Source: Romanomermis culicivorax (taxonomy: Eukaryota; Nematoda; Enoplea; Mermithida; Mermithidae). Taken from it: 64,000 bases of DNA. Location of the stretch: contig CAWUHX010000372.1 in assembly GCA_963922205.1 (NCBI GenBank), forward strand, positions 62,001-126,000, given 5' to 3'. The translations under genes were made by a program, and so were the position numbers. This document shows, piece after piece, positions 30,820 through 42,678 of the stretch (within the stretch, counting starts at the first letter, position 1; each line of letters opens with the position of its first letter). The notes under the pieces were generated by a model. It worked only from the letters and a program-made list of their open reading frames with translations. It was not told where the DNA came from and searched no databases.

Positions 30820-31251
30820 CATACGGCGGCAATGAAACGCAGGGGAAATTTTTCTCTGACAATACGAATCTCGACTGTTTTGTCGTCCTCGGTATGACGT
30901 ACGTAGAAAATTGAAACCCAGCGTAGACGTGCCGATCCTCTAAATCTCCTGGGGCAAAATTGTGGGCAACAACAAGGGTGCTAGCATCGTGTCGTCGTCG
31001 GCGATGAGGAAAAATTTGGCTCCGGGGCAATGTTGCGCACCGAAACGGAGCAACGACAAAGATTTGTCGATCAAATTTTTCATCGAATAACCGTCTATCA
31101 AATCTACTTTTAAAATATCGCCGTAGCGTTTGTTTTCGTAAATGATAGTACGGTCTTTGAAATGATACTTTTTCGATCGGCCGACTATGAAGATAATTCT
31201 GGTTGTAAATCTGTAATGAATGATCAGTAGGATGAAGATGCCAAAAGTCAC
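30820..31251 (-). pseudogene. GT31 glycosyltransferase pseudogene, central catalytic part
   Basis: The - strand reads RIIFIVGRSKKY, then YGDILKVDLIDGYSMKNLIDK and CPGAKFFLIADDDTM. This is the core signature of GT31 galactosyltransferases: the E-x2-x-YGD block, the D-Y-x-N-L-x-x-K block and the metal-binding DDD. The frame then shifts by one near 30980 and resumes as LEDRHVYAGF…VIPR and VSLPPYV. The frameshift plus stops mark it as broken. By family, such enzymes are Golgi type II membrane proteins transferring galactose or a related sugar in beta-1,3 linkage. Confidence 0.8.
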
Positions 31252-31565
31252 AAATCGATCGTTCAGCCGAACGCATTCAAGTCAGATCAGATCAGAAGTG
31301 AGAATCTCCAAGCATTTCAACGGCTAGTCTTTCGTGAGCAAGACTTCGAGGGAAAAAGAAACGAACTGAGAGTCTGATATGTAGCAATCACTAAGATTGT
31401 CTCAAATAAGCAGAAATTATTGAAAGTTAATAAGCACTGCATTTTCCACGGTGAATATCCATGGGCTGTTTCAAAAGACTGCACGCCTGTTCTGTGTTTG
31501 CAAAGATGCTTTAGTATCACACTTTATAGTTTCATGCATTTTCAAAATTCAGTCTGATTGGCATG
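31252..31565. other. non-coding remnant of the GT31 locus before retrotransposon 2
   Basis: No gene or repeat is recognised. Presumably intron sequence of the GT31 gene, continued on the other side of the element at 47831. Confidence 0.4.
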
Positions 31566-31569
31566 GCCT
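31566..31569. repeat. retrotransposon 2 target-site duplication, left copy (GCCT)
   Basis: GCCT abuts the TG of the left LTR and recurs immediately after the CA of the right LTR (47827-47830). Confidence 0.8.
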
Positions 31570-33042
31570 TGTCACATATTGCGCCATCCATGTCACGTGT
31601 ATGACATGTGGATTTGGAAGAGCTGGGGAGGTTTGGGTATCTCATCAGGTGATACCGTGTTTTAGACGTCACATTGATGGTGAACCATATCAGATTGATC
31701 CTATTACAGTGAGTAATAGGCTGTGACTCCTGATGGATACTGGCATTTTCCCCAGGATTCCCTAAATGGCGTTGGGGCCTAACCTGGCAATTGGTGGCTA
31801 TAGAGAGGTCTATAGTGGGTTCTCTGGAGTTGTCCTTGGGGTCGTGCTGTAGGGTAATGGACAACGCTGCCAGGCTAGGTGCGACAATCCCCGAGTCCTA
31901 CTCAGTGAGAGTGGGGACAGGGTCACCCGTAAAATGACCTAAATTATGGGACCCGATTGTGAACCAGACGGCCCCTTTTAGCCCGAACCTGAGAGGTGGA
32001 GGCCCTACTTATCTGTGGAGACCTTGGGAAACCGACTCAGGAAGGATTTCCCAACAAATAACCCACAAATAACAATAATCCCCTGAGAAGACTCACCTAG
32101 TCCTGTTTCTCAAGCGATTACGACGCAACGGGCGGCGGGTCCCTGGATGCTTTCGGTCTTCTGGCACTGGGAGCGAGGGGTACGATCCTCAAACGTCCTA
32201 GGCGGCGAGTGGCGGCGAGCGGCGGCGAGCGGCTGCGAGCGGGAGGGAGCGGGAGCGAGCGGGAGGCGAAACTCCAACGTTTAATGCACGAACCGGGGCG
32301 GTCGGACACCTGGCACTGATGGGCAGCGGGGTACTGTAGACGATAAGCGGCGGACGCAGTGAACACGGGTAAATTTATGCAAATTTATTGATAGTAAGGC
32401 GGCGGACGCACAGGTGTATAATAAAATTATGCAAATTTGACGAGAAGGCGGCGGACGCGGAGTGACAACTGGACGAAAGCTTGGTGAACCCAAGAATGAG
32501 CGAAAAACTAAAGAAACATGTCCTTTTAAGGACATGTTTGGCTACAGCTGCAGCTTGGGCGGAGTTTCTCGGCGCTCAAGCTAACTTCTGCAGCTAGACG
32601 CGATGCAGAAGATGCCTATGAGCACATAGACATTTTTTCATTCACATGCGTTTAGCACTGAGGCCGGCTGCAGTGCCTATGCTAAGCATATGAACGTCTT
32701 TAGCTAAAACTTCTTAGCTAGTCGTTTTGCGTAACAAAAACGACGCTAATTTTTGATGATAAGAGGTGCGTGAGCGCACCAAAAATAGCCATGTGCTCGT
32801 GGAGCACGACTGGCGGAAGTTTTTAGCTAAAGGGCCTACTGTAGCCCGCGTTTGTAAAGAAATAAAAATACAACAAAACGAAACATAGAAATGCATAAAA
32901 AATATAAAAACGAACGTAAAAATGCATGTGTAAAAATGAAATAAACAAAAGCATGATCGGGTAATAAACAAAACATGAAAAATAACAAAATGTCGGCATG
33001 ATCGGGATCACGTGACGTTGGAGAATTGAGCGGCACGTGACA
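31570..33042 (-). repeat. 3' LTR of retrotransposon 2 (left copy, 1473 bp)
   Basis: Repeats at 46364-47826. It is rich in GGCGGCGAG/GAGCGG repeats (32200-32265). It holds a 26-bp near-perfect palindrome around ACATGTCC…GGACATGT (32515-32540) and smaller palindromes (GTGCGTGAGCGCAC, GTGCTCGTGGAGCAC). Small ORFs are shared by both copies and are not called. Confidence 0.95.
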
Positions 33043-33561
33043 CGGCGGTCCTTCGAAAAAGGGCGTCCTCGTCCTTGCAGTGGTCAGTAGTGAGGTTTTA
33101 TGCGGCGTGTCCGTGGTCGTAGGTCATTCCAAGGTGTGACGGCGAGAGTGGTCGAATAGGTCCGTTGGGTTGTCGGTGGATGAGGCCTTCTTTGATCGTA
33201 ATTCGTTCGGTGGTATGGTGACCGGAGGTTGTTGATGCGTGGAGTTGCCGACATTGAATATCCTGTGCGAAGGTCTGGAACACAGAAAAGAAAAAATTTT
33301 CAGGGCAAGATGTAGGCTATCGCAGAGGATGCGCCCAGTGAGGTACAGATTGTCGGGCTATCGCAGAGGATGCACCCTGAGAGGTGTAGGCTATCGCGTG
33401 AGGATGCGCCTAAGGCGTGACGCTTAGGTTGCTGAACGCTCTCTTCTATCCACTAGGATCCAGCATGGACAAGAGTGGATACTTCGTGAGGGGCACGGCG
33501 GTCCTTCGAAAAAGGACGTCCTCGTCCGTAAGCGGGGACAATGAAGAGAGTGCATCCTGAG
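33043..33561. other. 3' untranslated part of retrotransposon 2 with short repeats
   Basis: A 34-bp block (33041-33074) beginning CACGGCGGTCCTTCG recurs at 33494-33527. Three tandem copies of GGCTATCGC(A/G)(G/T)(A/G)AGGATGCRCC-type units lie at 33309-33415. No gene. No clean polypurine tract was seen before the LTR. Confidence 0.6.
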
Positions 33562-36500
33562 TTACGGGTCGGGGACCTCTGCATCAAGATGTGGGTCAAT
33601 CAGATTCGGTGTAAAGTCCCGGCTTATTGATGGATACAATAAGGGTGCCGAATCCGTTGCCTGTGAAGTGGGAGGTGTATCCTCTGCTTCACTTGGTTGT
33701 TCAGGGGACACGTAAAGTCGAAGCTGGTTGACATGTACAGTGTCTTCCTGATCCATCTCGAGACGAAGTGTGACATTGGGATATGCCACACTTGTTACAA
33801 GGTAGGGTCCATCGTAGATGGGCAGCAATTTAGGAGTGAGTCCACGTTTGCTGGAGGTGCGCAGTTTGAGCACCTGGTCCCCTACTTTGTACGAGACATC
33901 ATGTGCCCTCCGGTCGTACGACCGTGCATAGGCTTCCTGTGCTTTCTCAATCCGACTCTGGATTAAGGTTAACGCATTCGTGAAATGACGTTTGACCTCC
34001 ATATCATATGAGGAAACATTAATGATATGGGCCGGAGGGTTGAATGAGAGCGCGGCGTCAACAGGGAGCATGGGTGTGCGACCGTACATGAGTTCAAAGG
34101 GCGAGTACCCTGTTGACTCATTCATGCTGATATTGACGGCAAACACAGCGTATGGTAGGTGTTCATCCCAATCAGTATGTCCTTGATGAACATACATACG
34201 TAGCCGTGTGGCTAGCGTCTGATTAGCTCTTTCCACTTCGCCGTTGGTCATCGGGTGATAGGCGGTAGAGTGGATTTTCTTCGTCGCGCAGATCGCAGTG
34301 ATTTCAGTCATCAGTTTTGATGTGAAATCAGTGCCACGATCTGACTGAAGGATCTGCGGTGCCCCGTGCCGGCAGACAATTTGCGTTACAAACAGCCGGG
34401 CTATGGTGTTCGCAGTAATGTCCGGAGTGGCGAAAGCCTCGACCCATTTCGTAAAGTAGTCGATAAAGACTACGATGAAACGGTTGCCAGCTTCGCTAGT
34501 GGTCATTGGTCCCATGCAGTCGACACCTACCCGGTGAAACGGTCCCGTGATGGTGATAGGTTTCAGGGTCGCAGTGGTTTTCTGTCGAGCGGGCTTATTC
34601 CGTTGGCAAAGATCACACCGCTGACAGAAGGACTTGACATCCCGACTGAGGGAGGGCCAGTGGTATCTGCGAGCAATGAGCCGCGCAGTACGTTTAGCAC
34701 CGAAATGTCCAGCTAAGATGTCATCGTGATGGGCCCGGATAATGGTAGTAACCATGGATCTGGGTATGACGATCTTATTGGACTCGCCTGTCCATTTCTG
34801 AAGGACGTTATCCAACAGATGGTAGCCTCGCACATCATTCTGGTCGCCCAGAGGCTTAAGAGAGCGAATGATGTCGGCTAATTCCGGATCCTCCAGCTGA
34901 GCAGCGAAAAGGTCGGGGTGCTGCGCACCGACGGATATCTCGGCATAAGACTCTGATCGTACCGGGCGCTCCGCGCCAACAGTGATCGGTGCTGAATTAC
35001 TTGAACGCGCCAGGTGCTGCACACCATCGGTCAAGGTCTTTGATCTCGCCAGGTGCTGCGCACCATCGGTGATCATCATAACGTGCCCCTCAGGTCTGTA
35101 AAGGGGAGTATCATCAATACTCTGACCGGTGAGGGAGTTAGGATCCGGCAGGCGTGATAATGCGTCAGCATTACCATTAGACTGACCTTTTCGCGGCCGA
35201 ATTGTCAGTTTGAATTCGGCGAGCGCGAGTCCCCACCGAGCGATCCGAGCAGAGGGGTTAGGCTTCTCCAACACTGCTTTGACCGCGGTATGGTCAGTCT
35301 GAACGACCACCTCGTGCTGGAAGAGGTATGGTCGAAAGTGCTTGACGAAATGGACAACAGCGAGAGTCTCCAGTTCTGTAATGGAGTAGTTCTTCTCGGC
35401 CGCTGTTAACCCTCGGCTGGCGTACGCGACAGGATGGTCGTGTCCATTTTCGTCTAACTGGCTAAGAACCGCTCCTATCCCCGAAATACTCGCATCAGTT
35501 TGAAGGATAAAGGATTTCGAAAAGTCCGGATGGCGCAGGATAGGAGGGTTGGTCAGCAGGCGGCGGAGTTCATCGAACGCCTCCTGCTGAGGTTTTGACC
35601 ACTGGAAAGTAGTTTCCTTCCGTAAGAGCTTGGTTAGTGGCTCGCTGAGCCGGGCACAACCAGGGATGAAACGCCTGTAGTAAGACACGAGGCCTAGGAA
35701 GGACTTGATGTCTTTGGCGTTTTGTGGAATGGGTAGGTTTTGGACGGCGGCCAGCTTGGCTTGGTCAGGTTCTAGGCCGCTCTGTGAGATGCGATAGCCC
35801 AGGTACTCTACCTCCGAGTGCGAAAATTTGCACTTGCTCAGTCTGAGCTTCATTCCACCCCGGCGAAGACGGGCGAACACATCTGCCAGGCGCTCAAGCA
35901 TTTGGGTGTGAGAGTTCCCGAACACCAAAATGTCGTCGAGATAAGTCAGAACCGTGCGCCATTGGATTCCAGTAAGGAGGAGGTCCATAAGGCGTTGAAA
36001 TGTCCCTGGCGCGTTGCATAAACCGAAAGGCAAATAATTGAATTCGAATAATCCAATAGGCGTATTAAAAGCCGTCTTTTCCTTATCGGCCTCGGCAATC
36101 GGGATTGACCAATAAGCGTTAGCCTGGTCAAGGGTAGTGAAATACTTCATACCCTTGAGTGTGTCGAGGATGTCATCTATCCGTGGGAGAGGGTAGACAT
36201 CCTTTTTCGTGACCTCGTTAAGACCACGAAAGTCAACACACATACGGTGAGAACCGTTTTTCTTGCGCACCAGGACAGTATTAGTAGCCCACGGAGACGT
36301 GCTGGGCCGAATAATACCTTTCTCCTGGAGTGCCTTGACCTCCTGCATGATGAGATCCTTTTCCTTAGGTGAGGACCGGTAAGGAAAACGGCGGACTGGG
36401 CGGGCATCACCCGTGCTGATTTCGTGCTGGACGAGATCAGTGGAACCTGTGTCCTTTTCATCAAGAGCGTAAAGGTCGGTGTATGCAACCAGCAGGTCGA

Positions 36501-39500
36501 GTAAGGCTGCCCGGTCCCGAGGGGAGATGTCCGGTGAGATTGCAGCATTGGCCTCGACCCACTGACGATCGAGGACGGTGTCTGAGTCGACCGGTGATTC
36601 CCGTGAGGGCTCACAATGCATTTGCACATGACCGATGGTCGTGTGTGGGTAGAGAACCACGGAATGAGTACTCGGGTTGACTACCTGAAGCGGTATGTGG
36701 CCGTTGGTCACGGTACTGACGCTTCCAGCAAAATATACGTGTCGTTGAGACCCGGTGAGGTGCTTCGGAAAGAAGGCCACCTCAGGCACGTTCGTATAGA
36801 TTGGTGGGACAGGGACAGTGAATCGTGTCAGTGAGCGAGGCTCTAGAATCACCAAGTCCTTCAGGGGCAAAGCGCCGCGGGCAGAAGGTGGGCTGTGGAT
36901 GAGACCGTCACAGGGGATTCTACTCTCTTTGAACTGGAGGAAAGATTTCTCCCAGTTCAAACTGACACAATTGAACCGGCCGAGGAAGTTGGTTCCTAGG
37001 ACCAGTTCAGCTGAACAGTTCTCCTGTATTTGGACCTGGATCCGTTCAGAGACATCAGCCACTGTAACTGTGATGTAGGCTGCTCCTAGCAGTGGGATCG
37101 GGGACCCGTTGGCTGCGATAGGGCGTGCCCTGGTTGGTGATAGTGACAAGTTGGGCAGCTGGGCCGCTAACTTGTGGTCCAAGAGTGAGAAAACAGCTCC
37201 TGTGTCGACCAGTGCCTTGGCTTCTACCCAGTTGTTGAGGAGAACTTTGATATGGGGTGTCCGAATATCATTTGGGTAAAAAGCCGTGACCACATGACCG
37301 GAATCAGGTGTGGTGGCACCACTAACATGGTTGGTCTTACCGGACCGCTTTGGAATCGGCAGTCCCGTACGACGTAGGAGGCCTACTAGAGCGTATCCGA
37401 CGGAGGGTTCCGGGTCATTCAGAAGGGTGGACTCATCCTGTACTGTTAGTATGTGGTCTGAGTGATCCTTCGGACTCTGAGTAGCTCCTAGTGATTCAAC
37501 CTCGGTGTCCGATAGCGGAGGCGCGTTTGGCACGGGTGATGTCGGAGCATCTGAATCACTTGGCTCACGGTATCGGCCCTTCTCTAGCGTTACTGGAGAG
37601 GTTCCAGGCGGAGGTCGAGGGCAACCTGACCCGTGCAAGGTCGACAGGTGACGACTTGCCCGTCTAGAAGAGGCCCGAGATCCCCTAGTCGACCCACGTG
37701 ATGAGGCAACTGAGGAGGCCCGTGAGTGTGGCCGAGAGATGGACGAAGCCCTGGACCGCGATCGTGATCCCGACCTGTGTGAGTTTCGCGAGAGAGCACG
37801 GGTGTTCTCCCACCAGGGGTCGATCTGGTCAATCTCCGGCGTGGTCAGCAGGAGGGGTAATTCTACCGCGTCCAGCCGACAAACATTACGTTGGTAGTCA
37901 AACATAATGTTCTTGAACTGTTCTAAGAAATCCAGTCCGAGTATGAGGTCAACAGGTGCCCAGAAGGGAGACGTAGTCTTGCACACATGGAGATGTACAT
38001 CGATCCGTGTGTTCGGCTGGCGGTTTCCGGGCAACATGATTTCATATGGTCCCGAAAGGATGGTATGAACGGCTTTACCATTGATGCTCATCAATGGGTT
38101 AAAGTCGTGATGTTGCTGGAACGCCATGACCGCCTTCGGACTTTCTTTAGCCAAGGCCTTATGAAGGCGTTGGCTAATGATAGTGCGTGGGCAACCCGTG
38201 TCAAGGAAAGCAGGAGTTTCCTTGGTGTCCAGCAGCACGACAAAGCACGGTGTGATTCGGTCAAGCTGGGAGGGTACATCGTTTTGCACGTAGTGAAAAC
38301 CGACCCAGCGTTGGACTTTGCGGTAAAGACCCAACGGGGAGAAACGGCTAACAAACCTGACCTGTTTGCTCCGCAGACGGTAGCTGAGATAATAAGATAC
38401 ACCAAGATAGGCAAGGTATCCGGCACCGATCAGCACTGTCAGGGTAATTAGGATGTTAAAGATCAACTGGACCGGCCCGCTCAGGACAGCATGCAAGCCC
38501 TGGGCGAGGGTGTGCTCTTGACCCGTAATAACATGGTTTGCTGCCAAACCGACACCTTCCAGAGAGGCCTTGATGTCGGTTCCTACCCCTACAAAGGCCT
38601 GGTAGATGGCGTCTGGTTGCAGGGATAGACCAGCGGTAAAGTTCACCAGCCGGTTGAGTACCGCTTCAATTTGCTCAGTCTTGTAAACGTACTGTTTAAA
38701 GAAGGCAAAGTTTGAAGGGGTCATCGCCAACTGGTCATGGAAGAGCGCCGGTGCCTCAAAGTGAGTGATGTTGAAGCGCTGCTTCCAGAAGAGTTCCAGT
38801 GGGATGTGGCTCACATGGACCGCGCCAGACTCAGTAAACCAGCCCGAGCGATTTCGGAAAACCCCCGTAAAGTGGTGATGACACGGCACAATTGGGCTTG
38901 ATCTAATGAGATCCGGACCACCGGGGGTGGCGAAGTAGATGGTGCCGCCAACCTGCACAGGTAAGTACTTGTAGCAAACGTTCCCCACCCGGTACGAATG
39001 GTAAACGTAGGTGGCGTTGACCTTCTGACACGGCCATATTGTCAGCGCATCGCCTGTGAATTCCGCCGTCAGGTCATTCCTCTGGAGGAATGCCCGGGCA
39101 CCCAGGGTAGGGTCGAAGCGAAGCAACTGCCAAGTCAGATCAAGATAGCGTTGAGCGTGAGAGCAAAGCTCAAGCCACGTGAACCGGAAACCGTTAATTT
39201 CCGACTCCTTGATCTGCTGAGCCAGATAGTTCAGCTTGGCATTGACAGGATCGGGACGGCTGTCCGTTGCCACTCTGAACATGTTTTGGGTCAAATTGTA
39301 TCTCCCGTGGATGCGAAGGAGAAGACCCTGATCCGTCCGGACTGTGGTGGAACGTAGTTCTGGGCACAGTTGGAAGACACGGGAGTTTCCCGGGATCTTG
39401 AGGGCAACCTGCAGATCATCGATGATGACGTGGTTCCCTGACATGGACGCAGTGTAATTTCCCTTGGGGTGATAATGACACCGCGCCGTGAAGTTTTGTG

Positions 39501-42500
39501 CAGGCCAGACAATGACCCCGTCTAGAGTAGTGCACTGGCCTGCAGTGGGACTGCATCCACCTACATCGCCTAAGGTGCTCAGGGCCGTAGTGCCGTCCCA
39601 CGAAGCGACTTGTCCCTCCTCGATGAAGAGGTTAGTCACCGTCTTGCAGACGTCGCTGCAGCACCATTCGTACATCACTTCCAATGTTTGGTTTGTGCTA
39701 TAAAAGCCAGGGCGAATGCCGACAAGTTTTTGTGAACCAAACATTTTAGTGCGATGTGCTAGCGTGCATGCCGCAGGCGCTAGGTGCTGAGTGGTGATGA
39801 CGTCTGCAGTGATGCCCCTAGAGCCGAAGAAACCAGTGTTGGTGCAGACTTTGCGGGAGCGCAATGTGCATTTCCACGCTGTGGTTGTAATCGGGTCTGA
39901 GCTAGGGACATACACCGTAACATTCATGCGCCGCGGGCTCCATGAAGGTTGCGGTGGTTTACACTCTACACGCTGGGGTAACTCAAGTGGATGTCCGCTT
40001 CTTGAGAGACCGCAAAATTGATACTGAGCCGCCGGTGCTGACAAACTCACCCCTAGAAACAGTGATGCTACCAAGGTCAATTTTATTGTCAAAAACAACT
40101 GTACAAACGTAATTTGTAAGTGTTCACTCAATTTCACAAATCTGGCCTGAGGGGCAGTGTCAGATTTCTTCTTCGTCGCTGTCGGACGAGATTGGTTCCT
40201 GGTCGGGGAAATCGAGGACCAATTCACCGCTGGGGAGGATTTCCCGAAGGGTACCGACTTTCGGCGACCGTGGGTTGACTGCCGTTGGGAACGGTGATGT
40301 TTCGACAATGCTGACATCCTCATTAACTGGACGTAAGGTCTCGTCGACGGCCATGGGTTCGACGACGGGCGACTTGGTCGCGGCGGTCGGAGATGTCGTT
40401 TGGGCTGGTGCCGGCGATTTGGTCTGGGCTGTTGCCGGCGGTGTAGGATCATTTGCGGGTTCCTTGGCCGGGGGCGAGGAAGCAGTAATGTCCATCTTAG
40501 TTGGCGATGTCGCGGCAACAGGTGGTGCTGCTGCCGGTGATGTAGCGGCGGCAGCAGGCAGGAGGATCCGACTGGCCTGTTCGACTGCTCGGCGAACGGC
40601 GTCGACTGAAGGCGAGGATGGCTCCCCGTCCAATAAGAACTTCTCGACGGGCGAGATGGTGATAGTCCCATTGGCAATGAACTCGAGTGCCCGGCGGGCG
40701 ACGTCGGGTCGTAATAGGCGCATCGAGACGGGTGCTGCAAGCACGACGTCGGCGGCCGTGAGCGCTTCGACATTTGATGGCTCGTTGAGGAGAGTCCACG
40801 GCAAATGCGGGTATTTCTTGGCCAGGTCGACTGACCAGATGGCCAACATCGCGTCTTGGACGGGCGATGGCGCTGTGAACAAGAAATCAATAGAGTCGTG
40901 GACTGGGAGAGATTCCTGGTTCCTACTCTAGGATCACCTGAAGAAGAAGGTAGTATACCTGACAAATTCATGGGCTCGACCTGGTCGAGGACTTCCGTAG
41001 CCGAATCCGTGGGGATCGAAGGCGGTGGTCCTGGAGGGACGATGCGGGCCGGTGGCGCCGAAGACGTCGTATTCGCGGCTGGAGCTGGCTCGGCAGTCTT
41101 GAGTTTAGGAATGCGATACGATGCGAGGATGTTAGCGTGGCCAACAAACTGCGGTGTCGTCGAGGGGTCCAGAGTGACCGGCATCGCATACTTTGGTGGT
41201 GGTGGTGGCAGCGGTATGTCCGATACGTTCATCGGTACGGGTACCTGGGCTGCTTGGACCACTGAAAATTCAATACTGATTACGCAGACAGGATAACACT
41301 GTTGTGAAGAATCTGTCAGGTGTTCAGCAAGTGCCTCATCATCCAGGTCAAGAGGATCTGGATGAGGAGGGCTATCGGTAGCCCCAACGGCGTTGTTGCG
41401 GCGTATGGGCTGCCGATAGTGGTTTCCTGTCCCGTTGGGAGGGTGGTAACCATTTCTTCGATGATACACATTTGCCCCCTGGGAAGAATAACCAGTATCT
41501 TGGTAGACATTCTCACCCGTGTGTGCCGGATTGCGCTGCGGACAGGCAGTTGATCGGTGCACTCGCACTTGACGACAATGAGGGCATGGCCTATCACATC
41601 GGTCCGTGGGGTGGGCACGTGTACGGCAAAAATAACAGCGACCACCGTTAGCGGCGTTGTTATCGGGGGCGGCACCGGTGGGACGCTGGGCCCGGCAGTC
41701 GGCGTCGCTATGTGTACACAGTCCGTGGAAGGAGCACGTTTGAAGGTGTGCTCCCGACGAGCGTCGCCCGGCGGACTGATTTGGTGTCGACGGCTGTGGA
41801 GGCGGCGTCTGTTGGATTGGCGCGGGTGCACGTTGCTGGGCCGTGAGCTTCACTACGTGGGCCGTGAGCCTGGCCATTTCCTGTTTCAAGCGGCGAACCT
41901 CATCGGCGGAGGATGACGACGTTGGAGCGTTGCTCTGACGACCGTTTGCGCTTCTGTTAGGCATATCGGGATTATATCCGGCGTGTTTAGGTTCTGAAGA
42001 GAAAACGGCGTTAGATGGAGCAGTGTACCGGATCTCGTCCCGAAAGATTTGGGATTCTGCGTAACAGGCTGCCTTGAGTGTCTCTTCAAGAGTCGTGAAC
42101 TCCCTAAACTTGATACTATCTCGGAGGACCGGCTTCAGTCCCCGCAGAAAGATAGGTTTGATGATAGAATCTCGGACATCCGTCGCGAGATCTGGATACG
42201 CTACCCTGGATAGTCTCTTGAGGTGCTCAAGGTAGACTATCGCGGACTCTGTCGGCTTCTGCAGTCGATCTTGGATCAGCTGCTGATGCAGATCAGAGTC
42301 GCGCCCTACCGGAAAATCTCTCCGTAGAAAAGCCGTAAACTCTTCGTAGCGGGTAGGTATTGGAGTGCTGCTGCTAAAGTCCCGGTAGGAGGCGAGAGCA
42401 GGACCCGTGAGGCATGACTCCAGAAAGGCGATTTTATACGCATGATCCGTTTCGCTTACACCCTGGAGTGTAAAGAAACGAGTAAGATGCGACATAAAAT

Positions 42501-42678
42501 CGGTGATAGACTCACCAAAAGCACCGGAGAAAGTGGGAGGGGCCATAAAGCTGGACACGGGAGGGTGCCTCCGACCATTCATGGCCTCTAACTTTTGGTT
42601 GAGGGGTCCAAGAGCATTCTCAAATGCTGCCTGAACCTTGTTCTCGATCTGTGAAGGGAGATCAGTTTCCGACTTCAT
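33562..42678 (-). CDS. Gag - envelope-like glycoprotein - Pol polyprotein of retrotransposon 2, with two retropepsin-like domains
   Basis: 3038 codons from ATG 42678. Approximate residue positions: Gag capsid 30-230; a CX2CX4HX4C knuckle near 345 plus a degenerate Cys/His cluster; a low-complexity stretch 480-850; a hydrophobic signal-like segment 860-885; a Cys-rich ectodomain to about 1395; and a transmembrane helix near 1400-1425. Then come retropepsin-like domain A with D1493 in LDTGC and LILGLDF, an Arg/Ser-rich linker 1630-1685, and retropepsin-like domain B with D1825 in VDTGA and LVLGTNF. RT has YLDD at D2248-D2249, then RNase H. Integrase has HHCC and D2720, D2780, E2816 (D35E). Same domain order as retrotransposon 1, whose glycoprotein shares [25 protein letters not shown] and [11 protein letters not shown]. 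No internal stop. Between about 40160 and 40910 another frame looks more protein-like than this one. Confidence 0.93.
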   Translation of the reverse strand: MKSETDLPSQIENKVQAAFENALGPLNQKLEAMNGRRHPPVSSFMAPPTFSGAFGESITDFMSHLTRFFTLQGVSETDHAYKIAFLESCLTGPALASYRDFSSSTPIPTRYEEFTAFLRRDFPVGRDSDLHQQLIQDRLQKPTESAIVYLEHLKRLSRVAYPDLATDVRDSIIKPIFLRGLKPVLRDSIKFREFTTLEETLKAACYAESQIFRDEIRYTAPSNAVFSSEPKHAGYNPDMPNRSANGRQSNAPTSSSSADEVRRLKQEMARLTAHVVKLTAQQRAPAPIQQTPPPQPSTPNQSAGRRSSGAHLQTCSFHGLCTHSDADCRAQRPTGAAPDNNAANGGRCYFCRTRAHPTDRCDRPCPHCRQVRVHRSTACPQRNPAHTGENVYQDTGYSSQGANVYHRRNGYHPPNGTGNHYRQPIRRNNAVGATDSPPHPDPLDLDDEALAEHLTDSSQQCYPVCVISIEFSVVQAAQVPVPMNVSDIPLPPPPPKYAMPVTLDPSTTPQFVGHANILASYRIPKLKTAEPAPAANTTSSAPPARIVPPGPPPSIPTDSATEVLDQVEPMNLSGILPSSSGDPRVGTRNLSQSTTLLISCSQRHRPSKTRCWPSGQSTWPRNTRICRGLSSTSHQMSKRSRPPTSCLQHPSRCAYYDPTSPAGHSSSLPMGLSPSRPSRSSYWTGSHPRLQSTPFAEQSNRPVGSSCLLPPLHHRQQHHLLPRHRQLRWTLLLPRPRPRNPQMILHRRQQPRPNRRHQPKRHLRPPRPSRPSSNPWPSTRPYVQLMRMSALSKHHRSQRQSTHGRRKSVPFGKSSPAVNWSSISPTRNQSRPTATKKKSDTAPQARFVKLSEHLQITFVQLFLTIKLTLVASLFLGVSLSAPAAQYQFCGLSRSGHPLELPQRVECKPPQPSWSPRRMNVTVYVPSSDPITTTAWKCTLRSRKVCTNTGFFGSRGITADVITTQHLAPAACTLAHRTKMFGSQKLVGIRPGFYSTNQTLEVMYEWCCSDVCKTVTNLFIEEGQVASWDGTTALSTLGDVGGCSPTAGQCTTLDGVIVWPAQNFTARCHYHPKGNYTASMSGNHVIIDDLQVALKIPGNSRVFQLCPELRSTTVRTDQGLLLRIHGRYNLTQNMFRVATDSRPDPVNAKLNYLAQQIKESEINGFRFTWLELCSHAQRYLDLTWQLLRFDPTLGARAFLQRNDLTAEFTGDALTIWPCQKVNATYVYHSYRVGNVCYKYLPVQVGGTIYFATPGGPDLIRSSPIVPCHHHFTGVFRNRSGWFTESGAVHVSHIPLELFWKQRFNITHFEAPALFHDQLAMTPSNFAFFKQYVYKTEQIEAVLNRLVNFTAGLSLQPDAIYQAFVGVGTDIKASLEGVGLAANHVITGQEHTLAQGLHAVLSGPVQLIFNILITLTVLIGAGYLAYLGVSYYLSYRLRSKQVRFVSRFSPLGLYRKVQRWVGFHYVQNDVPSQLDRITPCFVVLLDTKETPAFLDTGCPRTIISQRLHKALAKESPKAVMAFQQHHDFNPLMSINGKAVHTILSGPYEIMLPGNRQPNTRIDVHLHVCKTTSPFWAPVDLILGLDFLEQFKNIMFDYQRNVCRLDAVELPLLLTTPEIDQIDPWWENTRALSRNSHRSGSRSRSRASSISRPHSRASSVASSRGSTRGSRASSRRASRHLSTLHGSGCPRPPPGTSPVTLEKGRYREPSDSDAPTSPVPNAPPLSDTEVESLGATQSPKDHSDHILTVQDESTLLNDPEPSVGYALVGLLRRTGLPIPKRSGKTNHVSGATTPDSGHVVTAFYPNDIRTPHIKVLLNNWVEAKALVDTGAVFSLLDHKLAAQLPNLSLSPTRARPIAANGSPIPLLGAAYITVTVADVSERIQVQIQENCSAELVLGTNFLGRFNCVSLNWEKSFLQFKESRIPCDGLIHSPPSARGALPLKDLVILEPRSLTRFTVPVPPIYTNVPEVAFFPKHLTGSQRHVYFAGSVSTVTNGHIPLQVVNPSTHSVVLYPHTTIGHVQMHCEPSRESPVDSDTVLDRQWVEANAAISPDISPRDRAALLDLLVAYTDLYALDEKDTGSTDLVQHEISTGDARPVRRFPYRSSPKEKDLIMQEVKALQEKGIIRPSTSPWATNTVLVRKKNGSHRMCVDFRGLNEVTKKDVYPLPRIDDILDTLKGMKYFTTLDQANAYWSIPIAEADKEKTAFNTPIGLFEFNYLPFGLCNAPGTFQRLMDLLLTGIQWRTVLTYLDDILVFGNSHTQMLERLADVFARLRRGGMKLRLSKCKFSHSEVEYLGYRISQSGLEPDQAKLAAVQNLPIPQNAKDIKSFLGLVSYYRRFIPGCARLSEPLTKLLRKETTFQWSKPQQEAFDELRRLLTNPPILRHPDFSKSFILQTDASISGIGAVLSQLDENGHDHPVAYASRGLTAAEKNYSITELETLAVVHFVKHFRPYLFQHEVVVQTDHTAVKAVLEKPNPSARIARWGLALAEFKLTIRPRKGQSNGNADALSRLPDPNSLTGQSIDDTPLYRPEGHVMMITDGAQHLARSKTLTDGVQHLARSSNSAPITVGAERPVRSESYAEISVGAQHPDLFAAQLEDPELADIIRSLKPLGDQNDVRGYHLLDNVLQKWTGESNKIVIPRSMVTTIIRAHHDDILAGHFGAKRTARLIARRYHWPSLSRDVKSFCQRCDLCQRNKPARQKTTATLKPITITGPFHRVGVDCMGPMTTSEAGNRFIVVFIDYFTKWVEAFATPDITANTIARLFVTQIVCRHGAPQILQSDRGTDFTSKLMTEITAICATKKIHSTAYHPMTNGEVERANQTLATRLRMYVHQGHTDWDEHLPYAVFAVNISMNESTGYSPFELMYGRTPMLPVDAALSFNPPAHIINVSSYDMEVKRHFTNALTLIQSRIEKAQEAYARSYDRRAHDVSYKVGDQVLKLRTSSKRGLTPKLLPIYDGPYLVTSVAYPNVTLRLEMDQEDTVHVNQLRLYVSPEQPSEAEDTPPTSQATDSAPLLYPSISRDFTPNLIDPHLDAEVPDP
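40160..40906 (-). other. alternative open frame inside retrotransposon 2 gag end, possible overprinted or frameshifted Gag tail
   Basis: Offset -1 relative to the polyprotein, open from just after a TAG near 40920 to a stop at 40160. From ATG 40882 it encodes 240 aa. Its first part is well mixed ([16 protein letters not shown], then [18 protein letters not shown]), the middle is Ala/Pro/Thr-rich, and the end is acidic (SSDSDEEEI). In the same interval the polyprotein frame reads as Arg/Pro/His/Ser-rich low-complexity sequence. This pattern suggests a genuine Gag C-terminus in this frame, reached by frameshifting or lost from the main frame by an indel. Confidence 0.45.

Noticed and set aside
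40275..40931. 218-codon + strand ORF inside retrotransposon 2
   Set aside because: Antisense shadow of the GC-rich Gag end; Gly/Ala/Val-rich with no promoter or motif.
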